From the NCBI GenBank assembly GCA_031291645.1, contig JARLIQ010000146.1, positions 1 to 42,471 of the forward strand: DNA of 42,471 nucleotides, in the 5' to 3' direction. The translations under genes were made by a program, and so were the position numbers. Position 1 is the first letter of the stretch. The number at the start of each line of letters is the position of its first letter. Under the pieces are notes generated by a model. The model was given only the letters and a program-made list of their open reading frames with translations, ran no database searches and had not been told where the DNA came from. Positions 10,221-18,336 of this stretch are shown here, one piece after another. The stretch comes from Caulobacteraceae bacterium (GTDB lineage Bacteria > Pseudomonadota > Alphaproteobacteria > Caulobacterales > Caulobacteraceae).

Positions 10221-11858
10221 TTGAAGACCATCATCTTGCTCGCCGCCTCGGCGCTGGTCTGCGCCGGGCCGGCCGTTGCGGCCGAGGCTTCCGGACCGCC
10301 GCAGGCGCCAAAGCCGGCCACGGCCGGCGCGCCGAGCGCCGGCCTGTTCACCCCGGAGAGCGCGACCAGCGAGGGTTCGGTCTCGGTGGGCGGGCAGCGG
10401 ATCGACTACCAGGCCGTGGCCGGGACCATCGTGGTCCATCCCAAGGGCTGGGACGACGCCGCCGCGCCCGCGCCCGCCGACGACGCCAAGAAGGACGCGG
10501 ACGCCCCGGACAATCCCAAGGCCGAGGCGTCGATGTTCTACGTCGCCTATTTCAAGAAGGGCGCGCCCTCGGCTGACCGGCCGATCACCTTCCTCTACAA
10601 CGGCGGTCCGGGCTCCTCGACGGTGTGGCTGCACATGGGCGCCTTCGGGCCCCGGCGCGTCGTCACCCGCAACGACACCCACACCCCGGCCGCGCCCTAC
10701 GGCCTGGTGGACAACGCCTACAGCCTGCTGGACGTCAGCGACGTGGTCTTCGTCGACGCGCCCGGCACGGGGTTCGGCCGCATCGCCGGCAAGGACAAGG
10801 AGAAGGCCTTCTGGGGCGTCGACGCGGACGCCTACGCCTTCGGCCAGTTCGTCCAGGGCTTCCTGTCGCAATACGCCCGCTGGAACTCGCCCAAGTACCT
10901 GTTCGGCGAGAGCTACGGCACGCCCCGTTCCGCCGTGCTGGTCAATGCCCTGGAGACCGACCAGAACATCGACTTCAACGGCGTGATCCTGCTGTCCCAG
11001 ATCCTCAACTTCGACCTGTCCGCCGACCAGCCCGAGCTCAACCCGGGCAGCGACGAGGCCTATGTCACCGCGCTGCCGACCTATGCGGCGACGGCCTGGT
11101 ACCACAACCGGCTGCAGGGCCAGCGGCCCGCCGACCTGCCGGCCTTCCTGCGCGAGGTCGAACAGTTCGCGACGAGCGACTACGCCACCGCCCTGCAGGC
11201 CGGCTCCAGCCTCGACCAGGCCCGCCGCCAGGCCATCGCCGAACGGGTCAGCCAGTACACTGGCCTGCCCGTCGCCTATGTGCTGAAGGCCAACCTCAGG
11301 GTCGAGGGCGGCGAGTTCGAAAAGACGCTGCAGGACCCCGACGGCCTGACCACCGGCCGGCTCGATAGCCGCTTCTCGGGCCCGAGCATGGACCCCCTGA
11401 GCAAGGAGGCCGACTACGATCCGCAATCGGCCGCGATCGGCTCGGCCTATGTCTCGGCCTTCAACGACTACGTGCGCCGGACGCTGAACTACGGCAAGGA
11501 CAAGACCTACAAGTCCGAGATCGACGTCGGCAAGGACTGGCGCTTCGACCATCAGCCGCCGGGCGCGTCCCAGGCCGTGCCGGGCATCCTCAACGTCATG
11601 CCGGACCTGGCCTCGGCGATGAAGTACGACCCGGACCTGAAGGTGATGGTCAACGGCGGCTACTTCGATCTCGCCACGCCCTATTACGAGGGCTGGTACG
11701 AGATGCACCACCTGCCGATCCCCGCCAGCCTGCAGGGCAACATCGAGTACCACTACTACCAGTCGGGCCACATGGTTTACGCCAATGAGGTCTCGCTGAA
11801 AGAACTGCACGACAACGTCGCGGACTTCATCCGCCGCACGGACAACCTGCCGCGGTAG
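10221..11858 (+). CDS. S10 family serine carboxypeptidase, secreted
   Basis: A 545-residue peptidase with a signal peptide (1-20, cut after AVA). The S10 marks are all present: FLYNGGPGSS oxyanion region, nucleophile Ser231 in GESYGTPR, Asp483 in NGGYFDLATP and His517 in QSGHMVYAN. S10 enzymes remove C-terminal residues, usually at acidic pH; bacterial members like this are periplasmic or outer-envelope proteins of alpha- and gammaproteobacteria. The TTG at 10221 is preferred over an upstream in-frame ATG because AAGGA lies nine bases before it and the signal peptide starts there. It probably acts with the upstream receptor in using peptides (inference). Confidence 0.9.
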   Translation: MKTIILLAASALVCAGPAVAAEASGPPQAPKPATAGAPSAGLFTPESATSEGSVSVGGQRIDYQAVAGTIVVHPKGWDDAAAPAPADDAKKDADAPDNPKAEASMFYVAYFKKGAPSADRPITFLYNGGPGSSTVWLHMGAFGPRRVVTRNDTHTPAAPYGLVDNAYSLLDVSDVVFVDAPGTGFGRIAGKDKEKAFWGVDADAYAFGQFVQGFLSQYARWNSPKYLFGESYGTPRSAVLVNALETDQNIDFNGVILLSQILNFDLSADQPELNPGSDEAYVTALPTYAATAWYHNRLQGQRPADLPAFLREVEQFATSDYATALQAGSSLDQARRQAIAERVSQYTGLPVAYVLKANLRVEGGEFEKTLQDPDGLTTGRLDSRFSGPSMDPLSKEADYDPQSAAIGSAYVSAFNDYVRRTLNYGKDKTYKSEIDVGKDWRFDHQPPGASQAVPGILNVMPDLASAMKYDPDLKVMVNGGYFDLATPYYEGWYEMHHLPIPASLQGNIEYHYYQSGHMVYANEVSLKELHDNVADFIRRTDNLPR

Positions 11859-11863
11859 GGCCC

Positions 11864-11894
11864 TTTTCCTTCCTCCCGTTTGTGGGGGAAGGGG
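11864..11894. terminator. hairpin between convergent genes (weak terminator)
   Basis: CCTTCC and GGAAGG pair around an inner CCC/GGG stem between the stop codons of the S10 peptidase and the TacA-like regulator. It could end transcripts from both sides, but lacks a clean T-run. Confidence 0.4.
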
Positions 11895-13349
11895 CTAGAC
11901 CGCCTCGTCCAGCATGGTGTCGAGGCCCTGTTCGCGCACCTTGCGGTAGAGGGTGGAGCGGCCGATGCCGAGGCGGCGGGCGACTTCGCTCATGTGGCCG
12001 GAATAGATCTCGATGGCGAGCTGGATCAGGTCGCGCTCGATCTCCTCCAGGGTCCGCAGGTGGCCGCGCTCGTCCAGGATGCGCACCGGCGAGTCGGTCG
12101 GCAGGTCCTCGATCAGCTCCGCAATGGAGGGGACCGTGCGGGCCGACGGCTCGGCGGCCGGGGCGGGCAGCGGCGCCTGCAGGCCGGAGATGGCCGGGAA
12201 GTCGTAGGGCTGCAGATAGGGCGCGTCGGACAGCACGATGGCGCGATAGACCGCGTTCTCCAGCTGGCGCACGTTGCCGGGCCAGTCCTGGGCGGCCAGC
12301 AGGGCCATGGTCTCGGCGGTCGCGCCGGCCACCCGCTTGCCCTCTTCGACGTTGAAGCGGCGGATGAAATGCTCGACCAGGGCCGGGATGTCCTCGCGGC
12401 GTTCGCGCAAGGACGGCGCCTCGATCGGGAAGACGTTCAGCCGGTAATAGAGGTCCTCGCGGAACAGGCCGTGGGCGACCTGCTGGGCGAGGTCGCGGTT
12501 GGTGGCCGAGATGATCCGCGCGTCCACCCGGACCGGCCGCTTGGCGCCGATCGGGTCGATCTCGCCCTCCTGCAGCGCGCGCAGCAGCTTGACCTGCATG
12601 TCCAGCGGCAGCTCGCCGACCTCGTCCAGGAACAGGGTCCCGCCGCTGGCCTCCTGGAACTTGCCCAGGTGCTTGTCGGTCGCGCCGGTGAAGCTGCCCT
12701 TCTCGTGGCCGAACAGGATGGATTCGACCAGGTTCTCCGGCAGGGCGCCGCAGTTGACCGCGACGAAGGGCTTGCCGGCGCGATCGGAGGCGCCGTGCAC
12801 GGCGCGCGCGATCAGCTCCTTGCCGACGCCGCTTTCGCCCAGGATCAGGATCGGGATCGACGACCTGGCCGCCCGCTCGCCCAGCCGCTTGACCATGGCC
12901 ATGGCCGGCGAGGCGCCGATCAACTCCTCGAAGGTGATCTTGCCGGCGCTGCGCTTCTTCAGCCGGTCGACCTCGCCCTTCAGCTCGCCCATCTGCAGGG
13001 CGTTGCGGATCGAGACCATGATCCGCTCCGGCGAGGCCGGCTTGATGAAGAAGTCCTGGGCCCCGGCCTGCATGGCCTGGACCACGGTGTCGATGCCGCC
13101 GGTGGCGGTGAGCACGATGACCGGCTGGGTGAAGCCGCGCGCGCGCATCTCCTTCAGCGTCTCCAGTCCGCCCTGGCCCGGCATCACCAGGTCGAGCATC
13201 ACCGCGTCGGCGCCGCCGGCCATCAGGCGGTCGATGGCCTGCTCGCCGTTCTCCGCATGCGCGACGACCAGCCCCTCGCGTTCGAGCACCGCCTGGATCA
13301 GGCGACGCTGCGTCGGATCGTCATCGACGACGAGAACCGTCTTGGCCAT
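11895..13349 (-). CDS. tacA: sigma-54-dependent response regulator, TacA-like
   Basis: A 484-residue NtrC-family activator: receiver 1-120 (VLVVDDD, phosphoacceptor Asp53 in VMLDLVMPG), AAA+ domain about 140-370 with Walker A GESGVGKE, Walker [11 protein letters not shown] and arginine-finger region [13 protein letters not shown], and a Fis-type helix-turn-helix at the C-terminus ([21 protein letters not shown]). The sigma-54-contact loop is GSFTGA (218-223) instead of the usual GAFTGA. In Caulobacter, TacA is phosphorylated through ShkA-ShpA and turns on stalk genes; the match is judged from domain content and overall sequence feel, so the symbol is tentative. No kinase is adjacent. Start ATG 13349 (MAKTVLVV) was chosen over a GTG at 13361. 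It is divergent from pepF. Confidence 0.8.
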   Translation of the reverse strand: MAKTVLVVDDDPTQRRLIQAVLEREGLVVAHAENGEQAIDRLMAGGADAVMLDLVMPGQGGLETLKEMRARGFTQPVIVLTATGGIDTVVQAMQAGAQDFFIKPASPERIMVSIRNALQMGELKGEVDRLKKRSAGKITFEELIGASPAMAMVKRLGERAARSSIPILILGESGVGKELIARAVHGASDRAGKPFVAVNCGALPENLVESILFGHEKGSFTGATDKHLGKFQEASGGTLFLDEVGELPLDMQVKLLRALQEGEIDPIGAKRPVRVDARIISATNRDLAQQVAHGLFREDLYYRLNVFPIEAPSLRERREDIPALVEHFIRRFNVEEGKRVAGATAETMALLAAQDWPGNVRQLENAVYRAIVLSDAPYLQPYDFPAISGLQAPLPAPAAEPSARTVPSIAELIEDLPTDSPVRILDERGHLRTLEEIERDLIQLAIEIYSGHMSEVARRLGIGRSTLYRKVREQGLDTMLDEAV

Positions 13350-13485
13350 GAAACACCACATCCACCATTGCCGCCGCCCTTCGATGGGGCGGTCGCTTCC
13401 GGTGGGTTGTACGTCGGCGAGGTAAAGGTCGGGTTGAGGTTATGTTCCCTAAGCGTTAATCTGTCGCAGGCCGGCGTGCTTTCGT

Positions 13486-13515
13486 TTGCCGCCGCCCCGG
13501 GCCCGCGTCTAGGTT
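13486..13515 (+). promoter_or_regulatory. candidate promoter of pepF, possibly leaderless
   Basis: TTGCCG (13486-13491), an 18-base spacer and TAGGTT (13510-13515) are followed by six bases and the pepF ATG, with no Shine-Dalgarno sequence. Transcription would begin at or next to the start codon. Confidence 0.45.
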
Positions 13516-13521
13516 GCGGCC

Positions 13522-15321
13522 ATGACAGCCCACGCCAAGCCCACCGCCTTCGCCGACTTGCCCGAATGGCGCCTCGACGACCTGTTCAGCGGCCGTGACG
13601 ATCCCCGGATCGAGGCTCAGCTCGCCGCCGCCACGGCGGCCAACGACGCCCTGGTCAAGCTGAAGGGCGCCTTCGTCGGCGCCCGGGGCGATGCGGCCCG
13701 GCTCGGCCTGCTGCTGGCCCAGGGCATCGGCCTCTACGAGACTGCGGTGAACGGGCTGTGGGCCGTCGGCGCCTACGCCGGCCTTTCGGCCTCGGTGGCC
13801 CGGGACGATCCGGCCTGGGCCAAGTTCGAATCCGATATCCGCGCCCGCTCGGCCGCCATCGGGGCGGAGAGCCTGTTCTTCACCCTGGAGCTAAACCAGC
13901 TCGAGGAATGGGAGATCGAGGCGGCGCTCAAGGCCGATCCGGCCGCCGCCCGCTACCGGCCGTGGTTGCGCCGCGTGCGGCTCGGACGCCCGCACGAGCT
14001 GTCCGACGAGCTGGAGCGGATGCTGGTCGACCGTGCGCCGGCCGTGGCCAACTGGACGCGGCTCTACGACGAGACGCTGGGCCGCCTGACGGTCAAGGCG
14101 GGGCGCGAGAGCCTGACCCTGGCCGAGGCGCTGAACCGGATGTCCGACCCCGCGCCCGACCGGCGCAAGGCCGCCGCCCAGGGCCTGGCCAAGGCGCTGG
14201 AGGAGCGCACGCCGGTGCTGGGCCTTTGCCTGAACACGGTGGCGCTGGAAAAGCAGGTCGAGGACCGCTGGCGCAAGTTCGCCAATCCGGCCGCCTCGCG
14301 CCACCTGGCCAACGAGGTGGACGCCGACGCGGTCGCCGCGCTGGAGGCGGCGGTGGTCGAGCGCTACCCCTCGATCTCGCACCGCTACTACCGGCTCAAG
14401 GCCAGGCTTTTGGGCAAAAAGGCCCTGGACCACTGGGACCGCAACGCCCTGCTCGACCAGGCTAGGCCGCGCCAGTACGGCTGGGACGAGGCGCGCGAGA
14501 TGGTGCTGGACGCCTACGCCTCGCTCGCGCCCGGCTTCGCCGACAAGGCCAGGGTCTTCTTCGATCGGCCCTGGATCGACGCGCGGCCCCGGGCCGGCAA
14601 ATCGTCGGGCGCCTATTCGCATCCGGTGACCGCCGACCGCCACCCCTATGTCTTCCTCAACTACATGGGCGAGCGGCGCGATGTCCTGACCCTCGCCCAC
14701 GAGCTGGGCCACGCGGTGCACCAGACCCTGGCGGCGCCGCTCGGCACCCTGCTGGCCGACACCCCCCTGACCCTGGCCGAGACCGCCTCGATCTTCGGCG
14801 AGGGGCTGGTGTTCGACCGGCTGCTGGCCGAGGCCGCGCCCGCCGACCGCCGCGCGCTCCTGGCCGGCAAGATCGAGGACGGGCTGAACACGGTGGTGCG
14901 CCAGATCGCCTTCCACCGGTTCGAGACCCGCTTCCACGCCGCCCGCGCCGAGGGCGAGGTCTCGGCCGAGCAGATCGCCCCGATCTGGCTGGAGGTGATG
15001 GGCGAGAGCCTGGGGCCGGCGGTGAAGCTGAATCCGGGCTACGAGCACTACTGGGCCTACGTCAGCCATTTCGTGCACGCGCCGTTCTACGTCTACGCCT
15101 ACGCCTTCGGGAACCTGCTGGTCGAGGCGCTGGCCGAGGCCCGGCGCGCCGATCCCAAGGGCTTCGCCCCGCTCTACGAGGACCTGCTCGCCGCCGGCGG
15201 CACGCGGACCTATGTTGAGGCCCTGGCCCCGTTCGGCCTGAACCCCCGCGAAAAGGCCTTCTGGGACGGCGGCTGCGCGCGGCTGGAGCGGCTGGTCGAC
15301 GAGTTCGAGCAGCTGGTGTGA
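13522..15321 (+). CDS. pepF: oligoendopeptidase F (M3 family)
   Basis: A 599-residue cytoplasmic zinc metallopeptidase of the M3B group, which cuts short peptides. The zinc site is His393-Glu394-x-x-His397 (LAHELGHAVHQ), with the third ligand Glu420 in LAETASIFGEG. YSHPVTADRHPYVFLNYMGERRDVLTLAHE and the C-terminal tyrosine-rich HFVHAPFYVYAYAFG are family hallmarks. No signal peptide. It is a likely partner in recycling imported peptides, but it is not co-transcribed with the receptor/S10 pair: it reads away from the TacA-like gene with its own promoter. The ATG has no ribosome site. Confidence 0.95.
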   Translation: MTAHAKPTAFADLPEWRLDDLFSGRDDPRIEAQLAAATAANDALVKLKGAFVGARGDAARLGLLLAQGIGLYETAVNGLWAVGAYAGLSASVARDDPAWAKFESDIRARSAAIGAESLFFTLELNQLEEWEIEAALKADPAAARYRPWLRRVRLGRPHELSDELERMLVDRAPAVANWTRLYDETLGRLTVKAGRESLTLAEALNRMSDPAPDRRKAAAQGLAKALEERTPVLGLCLNTVALEKQVEDRWRKFANPAASRHLANEVDADAVAALEAAVVERYPSISHRYYRLKARLLGKKALDHWDRNALLDQARPRQYGWDEAREMVLDAYASLAPGFADKARVFFDRPWIDARPRAGKSSGAYSHPVTADRHPYVFLNYMGERRDVLTLAHELGHAVHQTLAAPLGTLLADTPLTLAETASIFGEGLVFDRLLAEAAPADRRALLAGKIEDGLNTVVRQIAFHRFETRFHAARAEGEVSAEQIAPIWLEVMGESLGPAVKLNPGYEHYWAYVSHFVHAPFYVYAYAFGNLLVEALAEARRADPKGFAPLYEDLLAAGGTRTYVEALAPFGLNPREKAFWDGGCARLERLVDEFEQLV

Positions 15322-15327
15322 TTTCCA

Positions 15328-15347
15328 GGCCCCGCCGCGGCGGGCCC
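15328..15347 (+). terminator. hairpin after pepF
   Basis: GGCCCCGCC and GGCGGGCCC can pair with one mismatch just after the pepF stop. No T-run follows, so confidence as a terminator is low. Confidence 0.35.
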
Positions 15348-15473
15348 GCGCAACGGGGTTGCATTTGCCTGAACGCCGTTTAGTCAGGACGTCATTGGCG
15401 CCGTGTCCGCGGATCGAATTTCAGATTGCTGTTGATTGCGCGGGCCGGCTGCGGTCCCGCCGGGGAGTTTGCG

Positions 15474-16430
15474 ATGGCCGACGATCCGTCTCCGCTGCCG
15501 CCCGAGGTCCAGGCGCCGCTGGCGTCCTTCCACGGCGCCGAGCCGCCCGCGCCGGACTGGTTCAACTGGGCGATCGCCCAGGCGCCGGAGCGCGCCGTCG
15601 TCGAGGTGGACGGGGCCGCCATCGAGCTTCTGGCCTGGGGCGAGCGCGGCAAGCCGGGGCTGCTCCTGGTGCACGGCAACAGCGCCCACGCCGACTGGTG
15701 GAGCTTCATCGCGCCGTATCTCGCCATGGATTACCGGGTAGCGGCGATCTCCCTGTCGGGCATGGGCGCCTCGGACTGGCGCGAGACCTATTCCTTCGAG
15801 ACCTTCGCGCACGAGGCGCGGGCGGGCGCCGAGGCCGCGGGCCTCTACGAGGCGGCGGAAAAGCCGGTGTTCATCGGCCACTCGTTCGGCGGCTCCCAGG
15901 TGCTGCACGCGGCCATCCGCTATCCGGAGTGGATGCGCGCGGCGATCCTGGTCGACACCGGCTTCGGCCCGCCGCCGGCCGCCGAGGGCTTCCGCCAACC
16001 CCAGGCCCGCACCCAGCCCAACCGGGTCTATCCGACGCTGGAGGCGGCCCTGGCCCGCTTCCGCTTCATGCCGCCCCAGGGCTGCAGGAACCTCTACATC
16101 GCCGACTTCATCGCCCGCCGCTCGCTCAAGCGCGCCTCGATGGAGGGCGGCGGCGAGGGCTGGACCTGGCGGTTCGACCCGTTCCTCTGGGGCAAGCTCG
16201 ACCGCACCGCCCTGGAAAGCCTGCTCGAGGCGCCGAACCTGACCACCCCCACGGTGCATATCTACGGCGAGAATTCCGCAATCGTCCGCCGCCATGCGGA
16301 GGCCGGGCTGGCCAGGCTGCCGAAGCACATCAAGAGCATTGTGATCCCCGATTCCGAGCACCACATCATGGTCGACCAGCCGATCGCGCTGATCGCCTCC
16401 CTGCGCGCGGTTCTGACGCTTTGGCCCTGA
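15474..16430 (+). CDS. alpha/beta-fold hydrolase
   Basis: A 318-residue alpha/beta hydrolase: oxyanion strand LLLVHGNSAHADWW, nucleophile elbow GHSFGGS with Ser137, and a C-terminal His in DSEHHIMVDQP. VHIYGENSA precedes the region where the acid residue normally lies. No signal peptide, so cytoplasmic. The fold is certain, the substrate is not; ester or epoxide/haloalkane-like hydrolysis are all possible. ATG 15474 was chosen because GGGGAG stands seven bases upstream; the frame continues to 15426 without a better start. Confidence 0.85.
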   Translation: MADDPSPLPPEVQAPLASFHGAEPPAPDWFNWAIAQAPERAVVEVDGAAIELLAWGERGKPGLLLVHGNSAHADWWSFIAPYLAMDYRVAAISLSGMGASDWRETYSFETFAHEARAGAEAAGLYEAAEKPVFIGHSFGGSQVLHAAIRYPEWMRAAILVDTGFGPPPAAEGFRQPQARTQPNRVYPTLEAALARFRFMPPQGCRNLYIADFIARRSLKRASMEGGGEGWTWRFDPFLWGKLDRTALESLLEAPNLTTPTVHIYGENSAIVRRHAEAGLARLPKHIKSIVIPDSEHHIMVDQPIALIASLRAVLTLWP

Positions 16431-16453
16431 GCAGGCCGGCGCGGCGGACGCCC

Positions 16454-16480
16454 TTGAGCGGCGGGGCGCATTGGTATAGT
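16454..16480 (+). promoter_or_regulatory. candidate promoter for the aa3 subunit IV / pnt genes
   Basis: TTGAGC (16454-16459) and TATAGT (16475-16480) lie 15 bases apart, slightly short of the usual 16-18. They are about 43 bases before the next start codon, and the region is relatively A/T-rich for this genome. Confidence 0.35.
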
Positions 16481-16522
16481 CGGCAATATTAAGGACAAGC
16501 CGCTTTCGGAGGGGACGGGCGA

Positions 16523-16762
16523 ATGGCCGGACAGGCGAGCGAGTATCACCGCGGCGACATGGACATCCACGCCCAGCAGGCGACCTTCAAGGCCGTCATG
16601 ACCGGCTCCAAGTGGGCCTCCCTCGTGGTCGCGGTGGGGATCCTGTTCTTCACCCTCTGGTTCTGCACCACCGCCGGCTTCGGCGGCGCCCTGGTCACCG
16701 CCATCGTGGTGGCGGCGATCGGCGGCGCCCTGCTGCGCTCGCGCCCCGCGCCGGCGCACTGA
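16523..16762 (+). CDS. aa3-type cytochrome c oxidase subunit IV
   Basis: A 79-residue membrane protein. It carries the family signature YHRGDMDIHAQQATF followed by KWASLVVAVGILFFTLWF (membrane helix about 35-52) and a second hydrophobic stretch (53-73). This is the small bacterial subunit IV that packs on the core of aa3-type oxidases in alphaproteobacteria; its role is structural. It is commonly found away from the cta operon, and in Caulobacteraceae beside the transhydrogenase genes as here. Its partner subunits are not in the window. Confidence 0.88.
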   Translation: MAGQASEYHRGDMDIHAQQATFKAVMTGSKWASLVVAVGILFFTLWFCTTAGFGGALVTAIVVAAIGGALLRSRPAPAH

Positions 16763-16847
16763 GCCGTCGCCGCCGGATGCGCCCGCCCGCGCGTCCGATA
16801 GCGTTTCGCCGAGACGGGCAGGCCTGCGCGAGAGGGGAAACAGCCGC

Positions 16848-17981
16848 ATGACCGCGCAAATCGCCGTGACCAGGGAAAGGCGCGCCGACGAGACGCGCGT
16901 CGCCGCCACCCCCGATTCCGTCAGGAAGCTGATCGCCCTAGGCTACGCCGTGACCGTCGAGGCGGGCGCGGGCCTCACCGCCAGCTACGCCGACGCCGAC
17001 TACGCCGCCGCCGGCGCGACCATCGCCCCCGCCGCGGTCCAGGCCCTGGCCAACGCCGACATCGTGCTGAAGGTGCGCGCGCCGGCCGACCAGGAGATCA
17101 CCGCGCTGAAGACCGGGGCCATCGTGGTGGCCCTGCTCAACCCCTTCGGCGACCGCGCCGCGCTCGACGCCCTGGCGCTCAGGGGCGCGACCGCCTTCGC
17201 CATGGAGTTCGTGCCGCGGATCACCCGCGCCCAGGTGATGGACGCCCTGTCCAGCCAGGCCAACCTCGCCGGTTACCGCGCGGTGATCGAGGCGGCCGAG
17301 GTCTACGGCCGGGCCCTGCCGATGATGATGACCGCCGCCGGCACCGTCGCGGCGGCCAAGGTGTTCGTGATGGGCGTCGGCGTCGCCGGCCTGCAGGCCA
17401 TCGCCACCGCCCGCCGCCTGGGCGCGGTGGTCACCGCCACCGACGTGCGCCCGGCGACCAAGGAACAGGTCGAGAGCCTGGGCGCCAAGTTCCTCGCCGT
17501 CGAGGACGAGGAATTCAAGAACGCCCAGACCGCCGGCGGCTACGCCAAGGAGATGAGCGCCGAATACCAGGCCAAGCAGGCGGCCCTGGTGTCCGACCAC
17601 ATCAAGAAGCAGGACATCGTCATCACAACGGCCCTGATCCCCGGCCGGCCGGCGCCCAAGCTGGTCTCGGCCGAGCAGGTCGCCTCGATGAAGCCCGGCT
17701 CGGTGCTGGTCGACATCGCCGTCGAGCAGGGCGGCAACGTCGCCGGCTCCCGCCTCGGCGAGGTGGCCGACGTCGGTGGGGTGAAGATCGTCGGCTACGC
17801 CAACCTGGCGGGGCGGATCGCCGCCGACGCCTCCAACCTCTACGCCCGCAACCTGCTGGCCTTCGCGGGCCTGCTGCTGAACAAGGAAGGCGCGCTCGCG
17901 CCCGACTACGAGGACGAAATCCTTAAGGCCGCTCTCGTCGCCCAGGGCGGCGCGGTGGTCCACCCCGCGCTGAAGACCTGA
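16848..17981 (+). CDS. pntAA: NAD(P) transhydrogenase alpha subunit 1 (domain I)
   Basis: A 377-residue soluble NAD(H)-binding subunit (domain I) of the proton-translocating transhydrogenase. RERRADETRVAATPDSVRKL is the alanine-dehydrogenase/PNT N-terminal signature, and FVMGVGVAGLQAIATARRLGA with TDVRPATKEQ is the Rossmann NAD site. Together with PntAB and PntB it couples hydride transfer from NADH to NADP+ to proton entry, supplying NADPH. The stop is 22 bases from pntAB, with AAGAGGA as ribosome site for the next gene. The split of alpha into two genes is normal for alphaproteobacteria. Confidence 0.96.
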   Translation: MTAQIAVTRERRADETRVAATPDSVRKLIALGYAVTVEAGAGLTASYADADYAAAGATIAPAAVQALANADIVLKVRAPADQEITALKTGAIVVALLNPFGDRAALDALALRGATAFAMEFVPRITRAQVMDALSSQANLAGYRAVIEAAEVYGRALPMMMTAAGTVAAAKVFVMGVGVAGLQAIATARRLGAVVTATDVRPATKEQVESLGAKFLAVEDEEFKNAQTAGGYAKEMSAEYQAKQAALVSDHIKKQDIVITTALIPGRPAPKLVSAEQVASMKPGSVLVDIAVEQGGNVAGSRLGEVADVGGVKIVGYANLAGRIAADASNLYARNLLAFAGLLLNKEGALAPDYEDEILKAALVAQGGAVVHPALKT

Positions 17982-18003
17982 TCCCCCAGAAGAGGACGCG
18001 ACC

Positions 18004-18324
18004 ATGGAAGCCGTCGATCCCACCGTCTTCCGCCTGGCGATCTTCGTCCTGGCGATCTTCGTCGGCTACTACGTGGTCTGGAGCGTCACGCCGGCCCTGC
18101 ACACCCCGCTGATGGCGGTGACCAACGCCATTTCCTCGGTGATCATCGTCGGCGCCCTGCTGGCCGCCGCGGCCCACGGCGCGGCCGGGACCGCCGCCAC
18201 GGGCGCGATCTGGATCTCCAAGGGCGCCGGGGCGGTGGCCGCGGGCCTGGTGGCCGTCAATATCTTCGGCGGCTTCCTGGTCACCCAGCGCATGCTGGCC
18301 ATGTACAAGAAAAAGCAGAAATAG
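18004..18324 (+). CDS. pntAB: NAD(P) transhydrogenase alpha subunit 2 (membrane part)
   Basis: A 106-residue inner-membrane subunit with three helices (about 9-30, 38-55 and 68-95), including FVGYYVVWSVTPALHTPLMAV and NAISSVIIVGALLAAA. It supplies the first part of the proton channel (domain II). It lies between pntAA and pntB in one operon, 12 bases before pntB. Confidence 0.95.
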   Translation: MEAVDPTVFRLAIFVLAIFVGYYVVWSVTPALHTPLMAVTNAISSVIIVGALLAAAAHGAAGTAATGAIWISKGAGAVAAGLVAVNIFGGFLVTQRMLAMYKKKQK

Positions 18325-18336
18325 GGCGGGCGCAGC

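Noticed and set aside
8573..10351. Long antisense frames (nearly 600 codons) opposite the TonB receptor, and many similar ones elsewhere
   Set aside because: They are low-complexity Arg/Gly/Ala/His-rich translations caused by third-position GC bias; the opposite strand encodes a well-supported family.
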